NCBI GenBank assembly: GCA_027575805.1 | Contig: JANBPU010000035.1 | Coordinates: 1-64,000 of the forward strand | DNA: 64,000 nucleotides | Direction: 5' to 3' | Source of the DNA: Mycoemilia scoparia | Taxonomy: Eukaryota > Kickxellomycota > Kickxellomycetes > Kickxellales > Kickxellaceae | In this document: piece by piece, positions 1 through 11,129 of the stretch | How the letters are laid out: the number at the start of each line of letters is the position of its first letter | Numbering within the stretch: the stretch's first letter is position 1 | Translations under genes and position numbers: made by a program | Notes under the pieces: generated by a model | The model's input: the letters and a program-made list of their open reading frames with translations, nothing else | The model's database searches: none | What the model was told of the DNA's origin: nothing

Positions 1-239
1 AAAAGAAGAGAAGAAATTTTAGTAAAAAAATGAAATTTTTAAAAAAATTCTCAAAACTTATGGGAGGAGATTGTATGCATATAATGTAAACTACAGTTAG
101 AAATTGGGATCTCACGAAGATCTCAGAACCCACAATTGGTCGATGAGAACCACCGCTTTATGGATTAACACTTATGGACTCGATATCGACTGGCTGTTTG
201 ACTCTCTTTTATTATTTTCCCTATTTCCGCTCTATAGAG

Positions 240-1847
240 ATGACCTACTCTACGGCTCCTGACAGCAAGGCCTTTGTCATATCTGCTCCAGCCAAGACCA
301 TTTTGTTTGGTGAGCATGCTGTCGTCTATGGAAAGGTAGGGCCAAATACAAGCGCAAGCAATAAGCCTGTAATGCATGTTTGTTTTGAGAGCTCCATTAT
401 AAGGCTATCTGTCTGACATATCAATGAACATAGGCTGCCGTAGCTACGAGCATGGATCTCCGCACATATACCCTTATAGTACCAACGCTCAATGATACTA
501 CCATCTCAATCGACTTCACAGATCTTGGAGAAAAGGTGTCTTTAAACAGCACTGCTCTTCCATCTCTTTCCGCAAAGGACCTTGAACACCCATTAAAGAT
601 CGAAGAGCATGTATTCAACAAGGTAAAGCTTCCAGAGGGACATGCGAGGGCTGCTCTTCTTGCATTCATCTACCTGTACTCATGTATAGTCCCCCAAAGT
701 CTGCGCAGTCACGGCTTCAAAATAACATTCAAATCCTTCATTCCAGTGGGTGCGGGATTAGGTTCCTCCGCTTCGTTCAGCGTTTGTGCTGCTACTGCCC
801 TCTTACAATATGCCGGGCTTATTGCTTTGGGACAAGGCCCTATTCCCTCCGACCACTTGGCCCTGATAAACAAGTGGGCATTTGGCGCCGAGCAGGTTAT
901 TCATGGGAACCCATCTGGTATTGACAACACGGTGTGCACATATGGCGGCTTTATCCGCTTCCAAAAGGAACGCCCCCTACAAAAGATCCAAACAAAGTTC
1001 CCGCTTAATGTTATCCTTACTAATACTCTTGTGCCCAAAAACACCAAGGCCTTGGTAGCTGGGGTACGCACTCTTTGGGAGAAGGTGAGTAATAGATAGT
1101 GGCCAATTACAAACGAATATTTGGGTATGATAACATTTGGTACCAAATGCTCTTGTTCTTCTGCTGTTTAGCATCGTTCTGTGATTGATCCTATATTCGA
1201 AAGCATCCATCACATCGCTGTAGCTGGGTCTGAGATGTTTATTTCTGCACCAGATCCCACACTAGTAACTGATCCAGTCTCCTTCAAAACAAGTCAAAGA
1301 GCATTCGAAGAGGACGTCGAGGTTAGTATTGCTAATTTCTGTTTTATATCCAATATATCTATTTTGTTTTCTACGTATCCCTTTATATATAACAATTTGT
1401 TAAATTATCGAATAGGATCTTGTCAAGCTGAATCATGATCTCTTGGCCACTCTGCGTGTCAGCCATCCAAGCCTTGAAACTGTTGTCAACACTACAAAGG
1501 AATTTTCGTTTTCTACCAAGCTCACTGGGGCTGGTGGAGGAGGATGTGCCTTAACTCTTGTTCCCCACTCGGCCGAAAACTTTAAAATTGATGCCTGTAA
1601 AGCAGCTCTCAAGGAATACGGATTTGACTGCTATCGCACTACTGCTGGCGGTGGTGGAGTTCAGGCCATAGAGGCTCCTCATGACAAACTTGCCGCTTGG
1701 ATGTCTTCTGACCATCAAAATTCAAGTAGCTCATTTGTTTTGCTTTCTCAAGATGAGATGAAAAACATCCTTTCGGCTGGACTTGGAGCAAATGGATTGG
1801 AATCTTCAGAGAAGTATCAAATGCCGATTGGTGCAAGTCATTTGTAA
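240..1847 (+). CDS. ERG12: Mevalonate kinase
   Basis: Predicted exons are 240-335, 434-1084, 1172-1321 and 1416-1847, giving 442 aa, close to the fungal family size. The enzyme phosphorylates mevalonate with ATP in the cytosolic isoprenoid and sterol pathway. The N-terminus carries the substrate-side segment SAPAKTILFGEHAVVYGK, completed across intron 1 by AAVATSMDLRTY. The GHMP-kinase ATP loop GAGLGSSASFSV lies at about residues 138-149, and the C-terminal GHMP motif KLTGAGGGGC at about 334-343. All three introns are GT-AG and keep the frame, and the ATG at 240 directly precedes the conserved start of the fold. The family assignment is secure; the choice among GHMP kinases rests on the GEHAVVYGK and LRTY context typical of mevalonate kinase. 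Confidence 0.96.
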
Positions 1848-2436
1848 TTGACTGTTACTTTTGCCGCTTTGTACAAGCAATTCTAGATGATCCATCTAAG
1901 CCGAATGTTAGCATTGAAAGTTTGATAATAGCCTTTATCTCCCTTTAAACCCTATTACGACTATGATATTACAATAATTTCTCGAATAATTGAACAAAAT
2001 GGCGGAATTATAAGCTGATTATTATTTTGATCGTTTTATCAAATCAATAGAAATGAAGTCACGAGTGTGGCTGAATATTGTTCATTATTAAACTATTGTT
2101 CCTTCTGTGTTTTAAGCTTTAAGCATTCATTCAAAGTAGCGAAAATTAAAAATGTGGCTGGTTTCGCCTCATGATGGACATAAATTGGCTCTATGAAATA
2201 TCATATGAGCAAACATACGACTGAGTATTATAGTAGCTCCAGGCCTACTCAATGCTGTTTACTGGATTCAAAATAAAGACATGCTGGCACGAAGAGCAAA
2301 TACGAAGCGCGCCCCATAATCACAGATAGTAAAAACGCAACTTTTTAGCTACAACTATTTGGCATCGATTGCTCACATTTGATACAAAAATTTATTTGCC
2401 TCGACTATCGCATTGATTGCTTTATTAAACACATAT
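1848..2436. other. Intergenic region between mevalonate kinase and a small membrane-protein gene
   Basis: This is AT-rich sequence of about 590 bases. It should hold the 3' UTR of the mevalonate kinase gene and the promoter of the next gene. I see no coding exon, tRNA or repeat copy in it. Confidence 0.5.
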
Positions 2437-2941
2437 ATGGATACAGCACATTCTACGAATAGCTTTTCAGCAATGCTGTTAAATCCCATGGAAACTAGTT
2501 TGACGTATTTAGTATCAACTACAACCCCAATATCCACATCATCTGATTCATTCGAAAAGGATCCATACAACGACGACACATGGCTCGTGTCAATGGTTTT
2601 GGTAAGTCGATCATCCCAAAAGGCTATACTTCTCGTATCTGTATTTTGGCAGTATTATACTTCAATTGCTGACTTGCAAATATATAACCGTGTATAAATA
2701 GCTTAGTAGCATTACAGTTGTACTATTAGTGGCGTTTGGATGTATCCTCAAAAATAGCTTCCGCCTAGTCCCAACAGGCATTATTGCTTTGCATCAGTTT
2801 ATTATGGCTCCTGGTCCAAATAGCGACGAACTCGATAGAACCGCAGACACACAGCAGCCATTACTAGATGCATCTGACCAAGAGTATGATAACTATGACG
2901 ATCCAGCCCACACCTCAGTTCAGGTTAACGAGAGTCGCTGA
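2437..2941 (+). CDS. Small predicted single-pass membrane protein, unknown function
   Basis: Predicted exons are 2437-2601 and 2702-2941 (GTAAGT donor, AATAG acceptor, phase 0), giving 134 aa. I do not recognise the family. The first ~55 residues are Ser/Thr-rich and acidic toward the end. The exon junction falls inside a hydrophobic stretch that runs from WLVSMVL across the intron to SSITVVLLVAFGCIL, a good transmembrane segment. The tail after it is polar and acidic, with a PLLDASDQEYDNYDD stretch resembling an acidic di-leucine or tyrosine sorting signal. The intron joins the two halves of the hydrophobic segment in frame, which is the main support for a real gene. A longer gene with further upstream exons is possible. 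Confidence 0.5.
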
Positions 2942-4102
2942 TAGAGCTCATATGTGGCTTTATTTTACAGCACAACAGATAAAAAAGGGGTCACCAAAAA
3001 ATAAAGTATATACATATAATGTAATCACAAATATTAGTACTAGGAATATCGCTATGGTTATCATAATAGTATCATTATTAGCACCAGTACCTGCCTAAAA
3101 GCCTTGAGTAAATCGCTACCCAAGTATCTCATGTAACGTTGCGCTGCCACCGCACACATCACCCAGGTGGGCTTTGTAAAGTAAAACAGTCTTACCACTG
3201 ACTGAGCGCTGCTGCTGTGAGATGGTCTGCTTTAAAGTCTAGCCAGGACCGAAGATCATGTATGGCCACACTTTCCCACTATAAACCCATAATTATGGCC
3301 ATGCCCTATACAACAGAAGCAATAATACAACAAATATATTAGTATTACAACACATTGAGTAATTTAATATAATGTTAGTATATAGATCTATATACCTTTT
3401 GTATTAGATATATAATAACAAGAGCCAAAGAATAAGTAGAGAAAGTGTGGCAATTTGTTACAAGACTATTTATAGTTTTTGAAACAAATATATTGGAAAC
3501 ATTCATTGGTTTCATTTTTGGAGCGCAAGCACTGTAGTTAGAACATTTCAGCAAGTATCATGGTCATTGTAAATTTACAACATTCGTATAACAATTTGAA
3601 GTACAGGTAACTGCTAATGAAGCAAAACAAGTAGTATAGTTGAAATGGTACATTGCTTATAAATTATTTTGCCGGGATCCGACCACAACCATTGTTTGGC
3701 TGATTAATAGTGAATTTTGGTCATACGCACACTGCTATTATCTTTTTTGTTATTCAAGCTTAACTTGTCAATTTACCAAACTCATGTACTACTAATAATA
3801 ACATTGCTATTATTGTTGTTGTTTTTGGAAAGCTCAAAAAATTGGGGTGGGAGTTAAAAAACAGAGGGATGAAAAGTATAAAATTAAAAGATAAACGCCA
3901 TGTGTATGCAGAAGCTCTCAGAATAGTCAAGAAAGGCCAAGGTCAACAGATGATTTCATCGCGTATATAAACCTCACAATATAAGCAGCTATCGATGATA
4001 TGGACAATTTGGAGCTAGAAAAGCATTCGATTCAATGGGCAAAGTTAACAGACATGATTGCTTCTAGCTTGAAAAGTAATATAAAGGCTGTTATCCAACA
4101 TG
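2942..4102. other. Intergenic AT-rich region
   Basis: This is about 1.16 kb between the 3' end of the small membrane-protein gene and the 3' end of the minus-strand SYLF-SH3 gene. It is rich in A/T runs and ATAT stretches. I see no convincing exon or structured RNA. Confidence 0.45.
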
Positions 4103-5951
4103 TTATGCAAATTCAACATAGTTGGCAGGGAATTGTCCCTGCTGTCCTCGAAGCCTTCCCTCCCACCAGTCGTTCTGGCTCTCTGTTTTTGACACGATCT
4201 CAATGATGTCTCCCTTTCTGAAGGCAAGATCTCCAGGCTGATCTGCATTAAAGTCGTACAAGGCACGGACTTGGTTTTTGGTATTTCTGGCGGGTGGTGG
4301 GGGTGGTGGTCCTCTTGTTGAAGTGCTGGTTCCGACGGCTGCATTATAGCTGGGTGGGTCATAGCTACTAGAACCAAACTTGCTGTCACCATAGGTAGCA
4401 TTGCTGTAAGGCTGCTTGGAGTCGAGATTTTGGTTGAGGTAGGACGGGGCAGTGCTGGTTTGGTGAGCAGTGGGGCCAGAGAACTCATCGTCATCGTATG
4501 TAGGGTTAGGTGGCTGTACAGTGGCGGTTGCGCGAATCTGGGATCTCCAGTCGCCTCCGCCGCCAGCGCCACGACTTGCTTGACTGGCGGCACCCAGAGT
4601 GTTCGATCCATTGAGGTAGCTTCTTGACCGATCTCCAGCACCAAGAGCACTTGGACCCGCGCTATAAGTGTTGTAGGGATCATTATTCGCATAGGGATCA
4701 TTCCCAGTGTTGCTCTGGGCAGATGGAGTGCTGTAGACACTGGGGGATGGCGTGACCTTCATGGATAGGGCGCGGTACAACACATCGGCCTGAGGGGGTG
4801 GAGGAGTAGATCCTGTAAGCAAATCCTTTGCGGCCACACGCTTTCCGTAGAACTTCTCATTTGCATCCTTACGCTCAACAATGACGGATCCTTCAAGCGA
4901 AACACCGGCAAACAGACCCTTAGATTTGCTGTAAGAGAAAATAGGTGCAACGTTGAGAATTGCACCGCTAGCCTCTGCATTGCGACCCCAAGGACCAGCA
5001 GTGGCTGAAAGGTTTCCACCCAGGGTTACGTTTCCGCCATGGCTAAATGCTTTAACTGCACTGGGCGTGTTGAGAACAATAACGAAATCGGTCAGCTCGC
5101 CACCGATTTGGCCACCAAAGCCGACACCAGCAGTTCCGATTGCAGAGGGGGCAGACCAAGCTAAGAAAATGCAAGGGTAAGGGGATTTAGGTTGTTAGTT
5201 ATACATGCAGCTATTTAACAGCACCCTAGCAGCAATTGCCATGGATCAAAGAGGGTCATGAGACTTACTTCCATCAGCCAACCTGAATATCCGGAGCACA
5301 TATAAGTTCAAACAGCAACGTTAATAAAATGATACAAGCTATCGCTAGGCTATACATCTATTTAGCATTATAAAAGATGATTTACCTCGCAACAACTAAA
5401 CCAGAGCCAGCACGGCCAGACCAAATGAAACCGCCCTTAAGAACAGTCATGACCGCAATACCCTTGCAGTTTTGCAAAATATTGCGGGGAATGACCTTGT
5501 CGGGACCCTTTGCAACTCTTGGATCTATACACAGTATTTCCGTGATTTAAACAATAGTCGTATTGTTAGCATTTTGTAGTATCAATATTAAACACATGAT
5601 ATTGCAGGGACAATAACCCCACCACCCTTTTGGATCCAAAAATAACTTGCAGCAGGGGTTGATATTTATGTATGCTGAGATGGAATATATCTAGGCTTGT
5701 CTGTGCGAAAAAGGAATTTGGTGGTCATTACTATAATTATGACTACAGGCATTTTCCCTTGCTCCTGAGACCACCCACGCATATATATATATATACGCGC
5801 GTGTACAAACATCAAGCACCTTTTTTCGTATGCTACAAAGAGGAGTGGAAGTATATGGAGTATAATACATACCTACAAAAGCGTTTAGAATCTTGGCGGC
5901 CTTGCGGCATTCGCTAGCCAAATTTGAGGGGATAGGTGAGTTGATACCCAT
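4103..5951 (-). CDS. LSB3: SYLF-domain and SH3-domain actin patch protein (YSC84/LSB3 type)
   Basis: Predicted exons in transcription order are 5951-5873, 5524-5386, 5282-5269 and 5160-4103, giving 429 aa. In yeast these proteins bind lipid through the SYLF (YSC84) domain and actin-patch partners through SH3 during endocytosis. The N-terminus MGINSPIPSNLASECRKAAK is the classic start of the family. It is followed by DPRVAKGPDKVIPRNILQ, a GGFIWSGRAGSGLVVAR stretch and LADGTWSAPSAIG, all SYLF hallmarks, over about residues 1-215. A long Pro/Ser/Gly/Asn linker follows, with GPPPPPPARN just before a C-terminal SH3 of about 60 residues (ALYDF, WWEGR, FPANYVEF). The third exon is only 14 nt but restores the conserved RLADGTW reading exactly. 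LSB3 versus YSC84 paralogue identity cannot be resolved. Confidence 0.94.
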
Positions 5952-7133
5952 GATTGAGCAGATATATCAGACAAGATAGAAAAGAGGTCTACAATATCTG
6001 TGTGTATGTGTAGTAAGGAAAAAGACTATATTTATCTCAAAGAGAAATAGAAGAAGTGTATGTTAAAGAAAATAAGGAGGATATAAGAGAGATATGTAGT
6101 ATTTGGAAGAATAAAAGTCGAACGTCACAGGCTGCTTGGCACGATGCCTTATAAAGGACTGGAAATGGGCGAAACAGGTGAAACACATACACGCATGGCT
6201 GTGGTTTCGATTAAGAAGTTCTTTGGCCACTTCAGAAGGTGCCAGTATCCATTATCGGCTCTCTCACCACGCCTCCCCCTAGTTTTTTCTGCTAATCGCT
6301 TAAGGCGCAGCAGCAGCAGTATCAGTGAGCGCAAATGGCCACTGTGTATCGGCGCCTGCTTTTCTCTATGGGAAAAAAGTATTGCAAAATGACTTGCATG
6401 AAAACAGCTTGTTTAGAAATCATGCTTGACTAGTTGGCTGTTACTGATCAGTGGGTTGAAGGCCGTTTGGCTCATCATTTATTTGGGCCCTGTGTCTCCC
6501 GTCCCCCACCAGGAACCTGGCTAGTTTGAAGAAACCATTTAGCCTGGCAAGAGCATTCCTCTATTCTTGAGTTGAGCCCGTGTCTGAAGATTGGGTGGTC
6601 AACTTTAATTGTTTGTGGTGGGCATGGATGCTCCTCAATGTAGTCCACATTTGTCATTACATTAGTGGCTGGAATATTACAAATATGAGTTTCCAATCAA
6701 TGGCGATGATTGAGCATTTTATTGCTTCTGGGGAGGCAACTATATGGCAAGCTCTCCATCAATTGGAAATAGATTGGTACCCTGATATATTCCCTGCAAA
6801 TCGGCCCATAGGTCATACACCTTGGCAGGAGTCCGGCAGACTATTGACTATTATCCAAAGTATTCTTCTGGTACACCTTCAAAGGAGATTCTCACATATG
6901 AGTTTCCAATCAATGGGGTGCAAATATCGACTTCATGTCTCCCATAACAATGATGTATAGCACCATCGGTTGTAGATTTGCAGATTCTTGGCAAAGGTCA
7001 GGTGGCGAGGATTCAAAGTTCTGAAGAATAATACACACGTAACCATTAATACGCACATACGTAGTGGTATATTTAAAGCTACAGGTATATACTTCTGCAA
7101 CGTTACATATTATACCCTAGCCACAAACGACAG
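5952..7133. other. Intergenic region between divergent SYLF-SH3 and LSM6 genes
   Basis: This is a divergent promoter region of about 1.2 kb. The proximal part (5960-6100) is purine-rich on the plus strand. It contains an R-family repeat copy at about 6683-6916. I see no gene. Confidence 0.5.
6683..6916 (+). repeat. R-family interspersed repeat, copy 1, bracketed by 21-bp direct repeats
   Basis: A perfect 21-base direct repeat (core ATGAGTTTCCAATCAATGG) occurs at 6683-6703 and 6896-6916. Between the two lies sequence alignable by eye with 58760-58970 and 63400-63570. Shared words include GGCAAG.TCTCCATCAAT, GGTACCCT.ATA.ATTCC and TTCAAAGGAGATTCT. The left part also resembles the shorter copies near 10915 and 14930 (GCATTTTATT.CT.C..GGGAGG). 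Confidence 0.6.
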
Positions 7134-7602
7134 ATGTCTACCCCAGCCGCAACCAATCCCGCAGCAAGCAACAGTTCTCGCAAAACTCCAACAGACTTTT
7201 TGAATGGCATTATTGGGAAGTCGGTATATGTCAAGCTAAACTCTGGAATTGACTATCGGGGCAAGTCCAAAAATTTAATTATTTTTCCGCCACTGCTGCA
7301 TCCAGAGTATTACTATAGATATTAAACTAGGATATGCTTGGCATTTTGTAGGTGTCCTTACATGCCTCGATGGCTACATGAACATCGCACTTGAACAAAC
7401 CGAGGAGTATGTCAATGGGGAACTAAAGAACAAGTATGGAGATGCCTTTGTTCGTGGAAACAATGGTAAGTCACAAAATGCATATGCAATGATAGTCACT
7501 GCGTATGAGCTTGTAGCTGCCAAGGAATCGAAAGGAGCATGATTAATATGAATTCTGTATATTTGACTTGATGTAGTGCTATACATCAGCCCAGCAAAAT
7601 AA
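7134..7602 (+). CDS. LSM6: U6 snRNA-associated Sm-like protein LSm6
   Basis: Predicted exons are 7134-7260, 7352-7465 and 7577-7602, giving 88 aa, the expected size. LSm6 is a subunit of the LSm1-7 ring (mRNA decay) and the LSm2-8 ring (U6 snRNA). The Sm fold is visible: TPTDFLNGIIGKSVYVKLNSG, GIDYRGVLTCLDGYMNIALE, then GDAFVRGNNVLYIS. The first intron starts with GCAAGT rather than GT. Only this donor, after CGG-G, makes a Gly codon across the junction and yields the family sequence DYRGVLTCLDGYMN. The last exon is short and supplies VLYISPAK. The ATG at 7134 gives a Ser/Thr/Ala-rich N-terminal tail of about 17 residues before the Sm domain. Confidence 0.96.
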
Positions 7603-8546
7603 TAATTCGGGGCACGGCCAAACTAATGTTATTAGTCGGCGGGGATATCAATAGCAGCTTGGCGCCCTTTATTCCCGAGCAGATGTTCTCTTATTGAGTT
7701 TACCAATTTAAAATAGCATTAAGAGTATTTTTCCATTTTTGTCAGCAATAGCAGCCTTGAATATAGCTCGCCTAGTTTTCATTATAGACAAGATTGCTCA
7801 AAGTGGCATCAGCTACTTACATGTGTAATCTGAATCTGTTATAATACAAAGTAATTAGATATCTTTAACCCCAAATACACAAGCCCAGGTAGAATAGAAC
7901 ATACCACTCGCAGTACCATACCACCAAAAACATATGATAGAGTTGTTGGAATATAGGCCTCACCCAACAATATACGCCCAATAAAAGCCTTAAATACATC
8001 CCTGATAACTCCCCATCAGGGTGGTCATTCTTTTGGAATAGTGGTTATAGCGGTGTTCTAACAAGAGCAGTTTCCATTAAAAGGGTGCTAGGATGTTCCC
8101 CTGGATACTAGCCAGCCAATCCCCACTGAGACTCCAGCTAAAATGTATGGGTTGTGGACTGATTTGCAGGGAGGTACGAGGGTATCTGTTTGTTCTGTTT
8201 TGGTGGATAGCTTACCACATGAAATTGCAGTTTGATAATAAGCTATGAATGCAAATCCAGTTCATGCCACAGTAAACTTGGTAGTTTTCTTTCACACTAT
8301 GGAGTTGAGCTCCCCTGCTTTGTAGCTGCTTAAACCAAGAGGCAATTACTAATAGTCCTGCCATGTCTCCCCTTTGAAGAAACACTCTCACGCCTAAAAA
8401 TACGGTTTAATCATTGAATCTCAAAAACACAGACCAATGATCTTACAACAGCTGTGATTTACCTATAACAATGGGTAAGCTTTGTCCATCTGACCACCCC
8501 TTTACCTTTCACTCTTGTCCCTGTATTTTAATATTGATTTGTAATA
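7603..8546. other. Intergenic region between LSM6 and MPO1
   Basis: This is about 940 bases with no recognisable exon. It contains an R-family repeat copy on the minus strand at about 7990-8170. The last ~150 bases are presumably the MPO1 promoter. Confidence 0.5.
7990..8170 (-). repeat. R-family interspersed repeat, copy 2 (reverse orientation)
   Basis: The reverse complement contains CCCTGCAAATCAGTCCACA, CCCATACATTTTAGCTGGAG and GGGATTGGCTGGCTAGTATC. These match words in copy 1 (CCCTGCAAATCGGCCCATAG) and in the copy near 63480 (CCCATACATTCTAGCTGGAG, GATTGGCTGGTATCC). Boundaries are approximate. Confidence 0.5.
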
Positions 8547-9561
8547 ATGGGTATCTTTAACCTCCGCCAACAGTTCGCTTTCTATGGCGAATACCACAAC
8601 CAATTCGTAAATGTTCTGCTCCACATTACCTGCGTCCCTATCATTCTGTGGACTGCAATGGTGTTTTTGTCCTACACTGGCCCCCTGTGTTCGGTCTTTG
8701 ATAGCTACTTGAGCTTGGTACCTGACTTCCTCAAATTTGGTATGCTCGAATCTAATGCTGCGACCTCTTTGCTTGTTTTGTTCGTTTCCTATTACTTTAT
8801 CCTTGAGCCTATTGCGACAGTAAGTATAACATATTCACATTATTAGTCAGCTAGGCATGATCATCATGGCAGTGCGGGTCATCATTTTATATTGTTATCT
8901 GCTCCATACTTCCGGCGTATATATACATGCAGCATAAGAGCCAGGATGGGGTTTATGTGATCTAATGGCCAGCAAAATGCTGGTCCTTTTCGGAATCGAA
9001 CTTTTGAACTGATATTTAATGTTAAATTGTTGGTTTGTAGCTCCTCTATTTGCCATTCCTATATACATTCCTTGTTACCGCAACATCTTTTGCTCACAAC
9101 AACCCCGAATCACTAAAGTATGCGCTTGGTCTCCACGTCATTGCTTGGATCGCTCAGTTTGTCGGACATGGCGTCTTTGAAAAGCGCGCACCAGCACTAT
9201 TGGACAACATCTTGCAAGGTAACTTGGCTTAGAGAGTATATCATATGGATTATAATTTTTGAAGGGTGACTTTTGATGGCCAGCGATTAGAGGGGGAACC
9301 ACAGTTGGCTATCAAATGGCCACCCTTCAAAAATATTCACCCATATTTTCACATGCATTTATTGTCTAATAATCGCCAATTGTTCTAAACCATGTTACCT
9401 TATTCTTATTGTTAATAGCTGTTGTAATGGCTCCATTCTTTGTGTTCCTTGAGGTTTTGTTCTTCATTGGATACCGCCCTCAGCTTTACAAGGACATCAA
9501 GGCTGACATTGATTCAAGAATAGCCTCGTACAAGGAGTCCAAAGTCAAGAAAGGCAACTGA
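8547..9561 (+). CDS. MPO1: MPO1-like (DUF962) membrane protein
   Basis: Predicted exons are 8547-8819, 9041-9218 and 9419-9561, giving 197 aa, matching yeast Mpo1 in size. Mpo1 is an ER dioxygenase in alpha-oxidation of 2-hydroxy fatty acids from phytosphingosine; the function here is inferred from family. The N-terminus carries the conserved [20 protein letters not shown] with its His residues, and the segment [20 protein letters not shown] holds the second His set. Several hydrophobic segments flank these, and the C-terminus has [15 protein letters not shown] followed by a charged tail. Splice phases are consistent throughout. Intron 2 (9219-9418) contains a complete MITE. Confidence 0.94.
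9243..9346 (+). mobile_element. MITE copy 1 (short subfamily), inside MPO1 intron 2
   Basis: The ends are ATATGGATTATAATTTTTGA and CTTCAAAAATATTCACCCAT, forming an inverted repeat. The interior has GATGGCCAGCGATTAGAGGG and CAAATGGCCACCC, shared with other copies. There is no ORF. It sits entirely within the 200-base intron between good splice sites. Confidence 0.8.
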
Positions 9562-10063
9562 TGCATTAGTAATTGTAATAGCATCTTCGATTTGTACTTG
9601 CCTTATTTTTTATATGCTATGATATTTTATTATATCTATCTTTTTAGTGGTTTAGAAATTATTTTAATAAATATTGCAGTTCTTAGATTTATGGAACAAC
9701 TTATATCCAGCTGGTCTTTATAAATGCCTTGAGCACTTACAAGCTAACAAAGAATCATAAACCTTGGCATTTGGACCATATTAGGGTGTGGAGTTGCAAA
9801 GAGTCACAATAGCGACGACAATGAGAACAACCCTTACAAGGGGCGATCATAGACACTGATATGTGTGAAGTGCGGTGATCGGAGGCAATTAAATCAGACT
9901 CAAATAGCATGACGCAATCAGCAATATCTTGCTCCAAGATACAAAACAACAAAGCGCTGCAAAAATGTAACCAACTCTACAATAGCCTAAACGAAACGTA
10001 ACCCTTCACTCATTAACTCCATTTCTCCTACCTTAATACACACACCCAAATACATAATTCAAA
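9562..10063. other. Intergenic region between MPO1 and PRE1
   Basis: This is about 500 bases holding the MPO1 3' region (T-rich with ATAAA words) and the PRE1 promoter. I see no exon or repeat copy. Confidence 0.45.
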
Positions 10064-10816
10064 ATGGAAACCCAAATTGGCATTCGTGGCGATAATTTCG
10101 TTGTTCTACTCTCAGACAAAATAGTTGCACAGTCAATTGTAAAGATGAAACATAACCAAGACAAAATGAAGCAACTCAATAAAAACAATGTAATGTCTGT
10201 AACTGGCGAGGCCGGCGATGTTGATAGCTTCTCCGAATACATAGAGGCCAATATCAAGCTTTTTGGTCTCCGTCAGAATAGACCATTGACAACCTCAGAA
10301 TGCGCATATTGGACCCGTGGCACCCTTGCTGAGGCACTTCGTAGCCGAGTAAGTAAAGAATTAATAATGCTGCATATCACATCCATCTCTTTCATTAGCT
10401 TGTCGTATTGAGATAAACATATTCATTTTTAAAAATTATAGTCTCCATATAATGTCAACCTTTTAATCGGCGGATTTAACCCAAATACCAAGAAGTCAAG
10501 TCTATACAGAATCGATTATCTATCATCTATATGTGAAGTTCCATTTGCAGCACATGGATATACGTCGTATTTTGCCTATTCACTTATGGACAAGGAATAC
10601 AGGAAAGACTTGACCAAGGAGGAGGCTATCAAACTTGCAATTAGATGTGTTAAGCAGCTCGATCACCGCTTCCTTGTTGGCCAGCCAGGATTCATACTCC
10701 GTGTCATCGATGAAGAGGGAATTCACACCTATGATAGCCAGCCTATCCTGGAAAACGGACAGCGGTCATTCAATTTTGTTAATGTTGCCAACAATGTGGT
10801 GGTTTCTGAAGCCTAG
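10064..10816 (+). CDS. PRE1: 20S proteasome beta4 subunit
   Basis: Predicted exons are 10064-10348 and 10442-10816 (GTAAGT donor, TATAG acceptor, phase 0), giving 219 aa, slightly longer than yeast Pre1. It is a non-catalytic beta-ring subunit of the 20S core. The N-terminus METQIGIRGDNFVVLLSDK begins directly on the beta-fold without a propeptide or catalytic Thr, as in beta4. SVTGEAGDVDSFSEYIEANI, SPYNVNLLIGGF across the junction, and DYLSSICEVPFAAHGYTSYF are diagnostic. The C-terminal half has the expected helix (EEAIKLAIRCVKQLDHRF) and ends in a short extension. Confidence 0.96.
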
Positions 10817-10912
10817 TTTCGTTTTTGATATACCTTTTTTATAAATACACTTTTTATGGCATATTATGAATATGAACATATCAACATGTATTGCTAAATC
10901 TAGTATTGACTA

Positions 10913-10998
10913 TGCATTTTATTACTCCTAGGGTGGTAGCTGTATGCCACATACACTAAAATTTGTGTTTACCAAATTAAATAAAATAACCTAGCTGC
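10913..10998 (+). repeat. R-family repeat fragment, copy 3
   Basis: The sequence TTTTATTACTCCTAGGG, followed by GGTAGCTGTATGCCA and ACCAAATTAAATAAAATAAC, is about 85 percent matched by eye to 14930-15012. Its left part resembles the start of copy 1 at 6700. Confidence 0.6.
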
Positions 10999-11020
10999 GC
11001 TCCAGCCGCTGATATTTAAC

Positions 11021-11129
11021 TATTTGGGCAATACTTTTTGAAAGGTTAATACTTATAGGGGCAATCACAGCCAAATGGGTGTCCAGTTTTACTAGCAAAC
11101 TTTCACCCTTCAAAAATTATTACCCATTT
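11021..11129 (+). mobile_element. MITE copy 2 (long subfamily)
   Basis: It runs from TTTGGGCAATACTTTTTGAA to TTCAAAAATTATTACCCATT. The interior has TATAGGGGCAATCACAGCC and GTCCAGTTTTACTAG, characteristic of the long subfamily. Its left terminus is slightly degraded. Confidence 0.75.

Noticed and set aside
4045..4740. Long open frame of 231 codons on the minus strand, overlapping the SYLF-SH3 gene
   Set aside because: It lies in another frame of the Pro/Ser/Gly-rich linker, whose biased composition keeps the alternative frame open. The SH3 frame has clear family motifs.
8936..9000. Possible tRNA-like sequence (TTCGGAATCGAAC) in MPO1 intron 1
   Set aside because: No acceptor stem, D-arm or anticodon arm can be drawn around it; it only resembles a T-loop.
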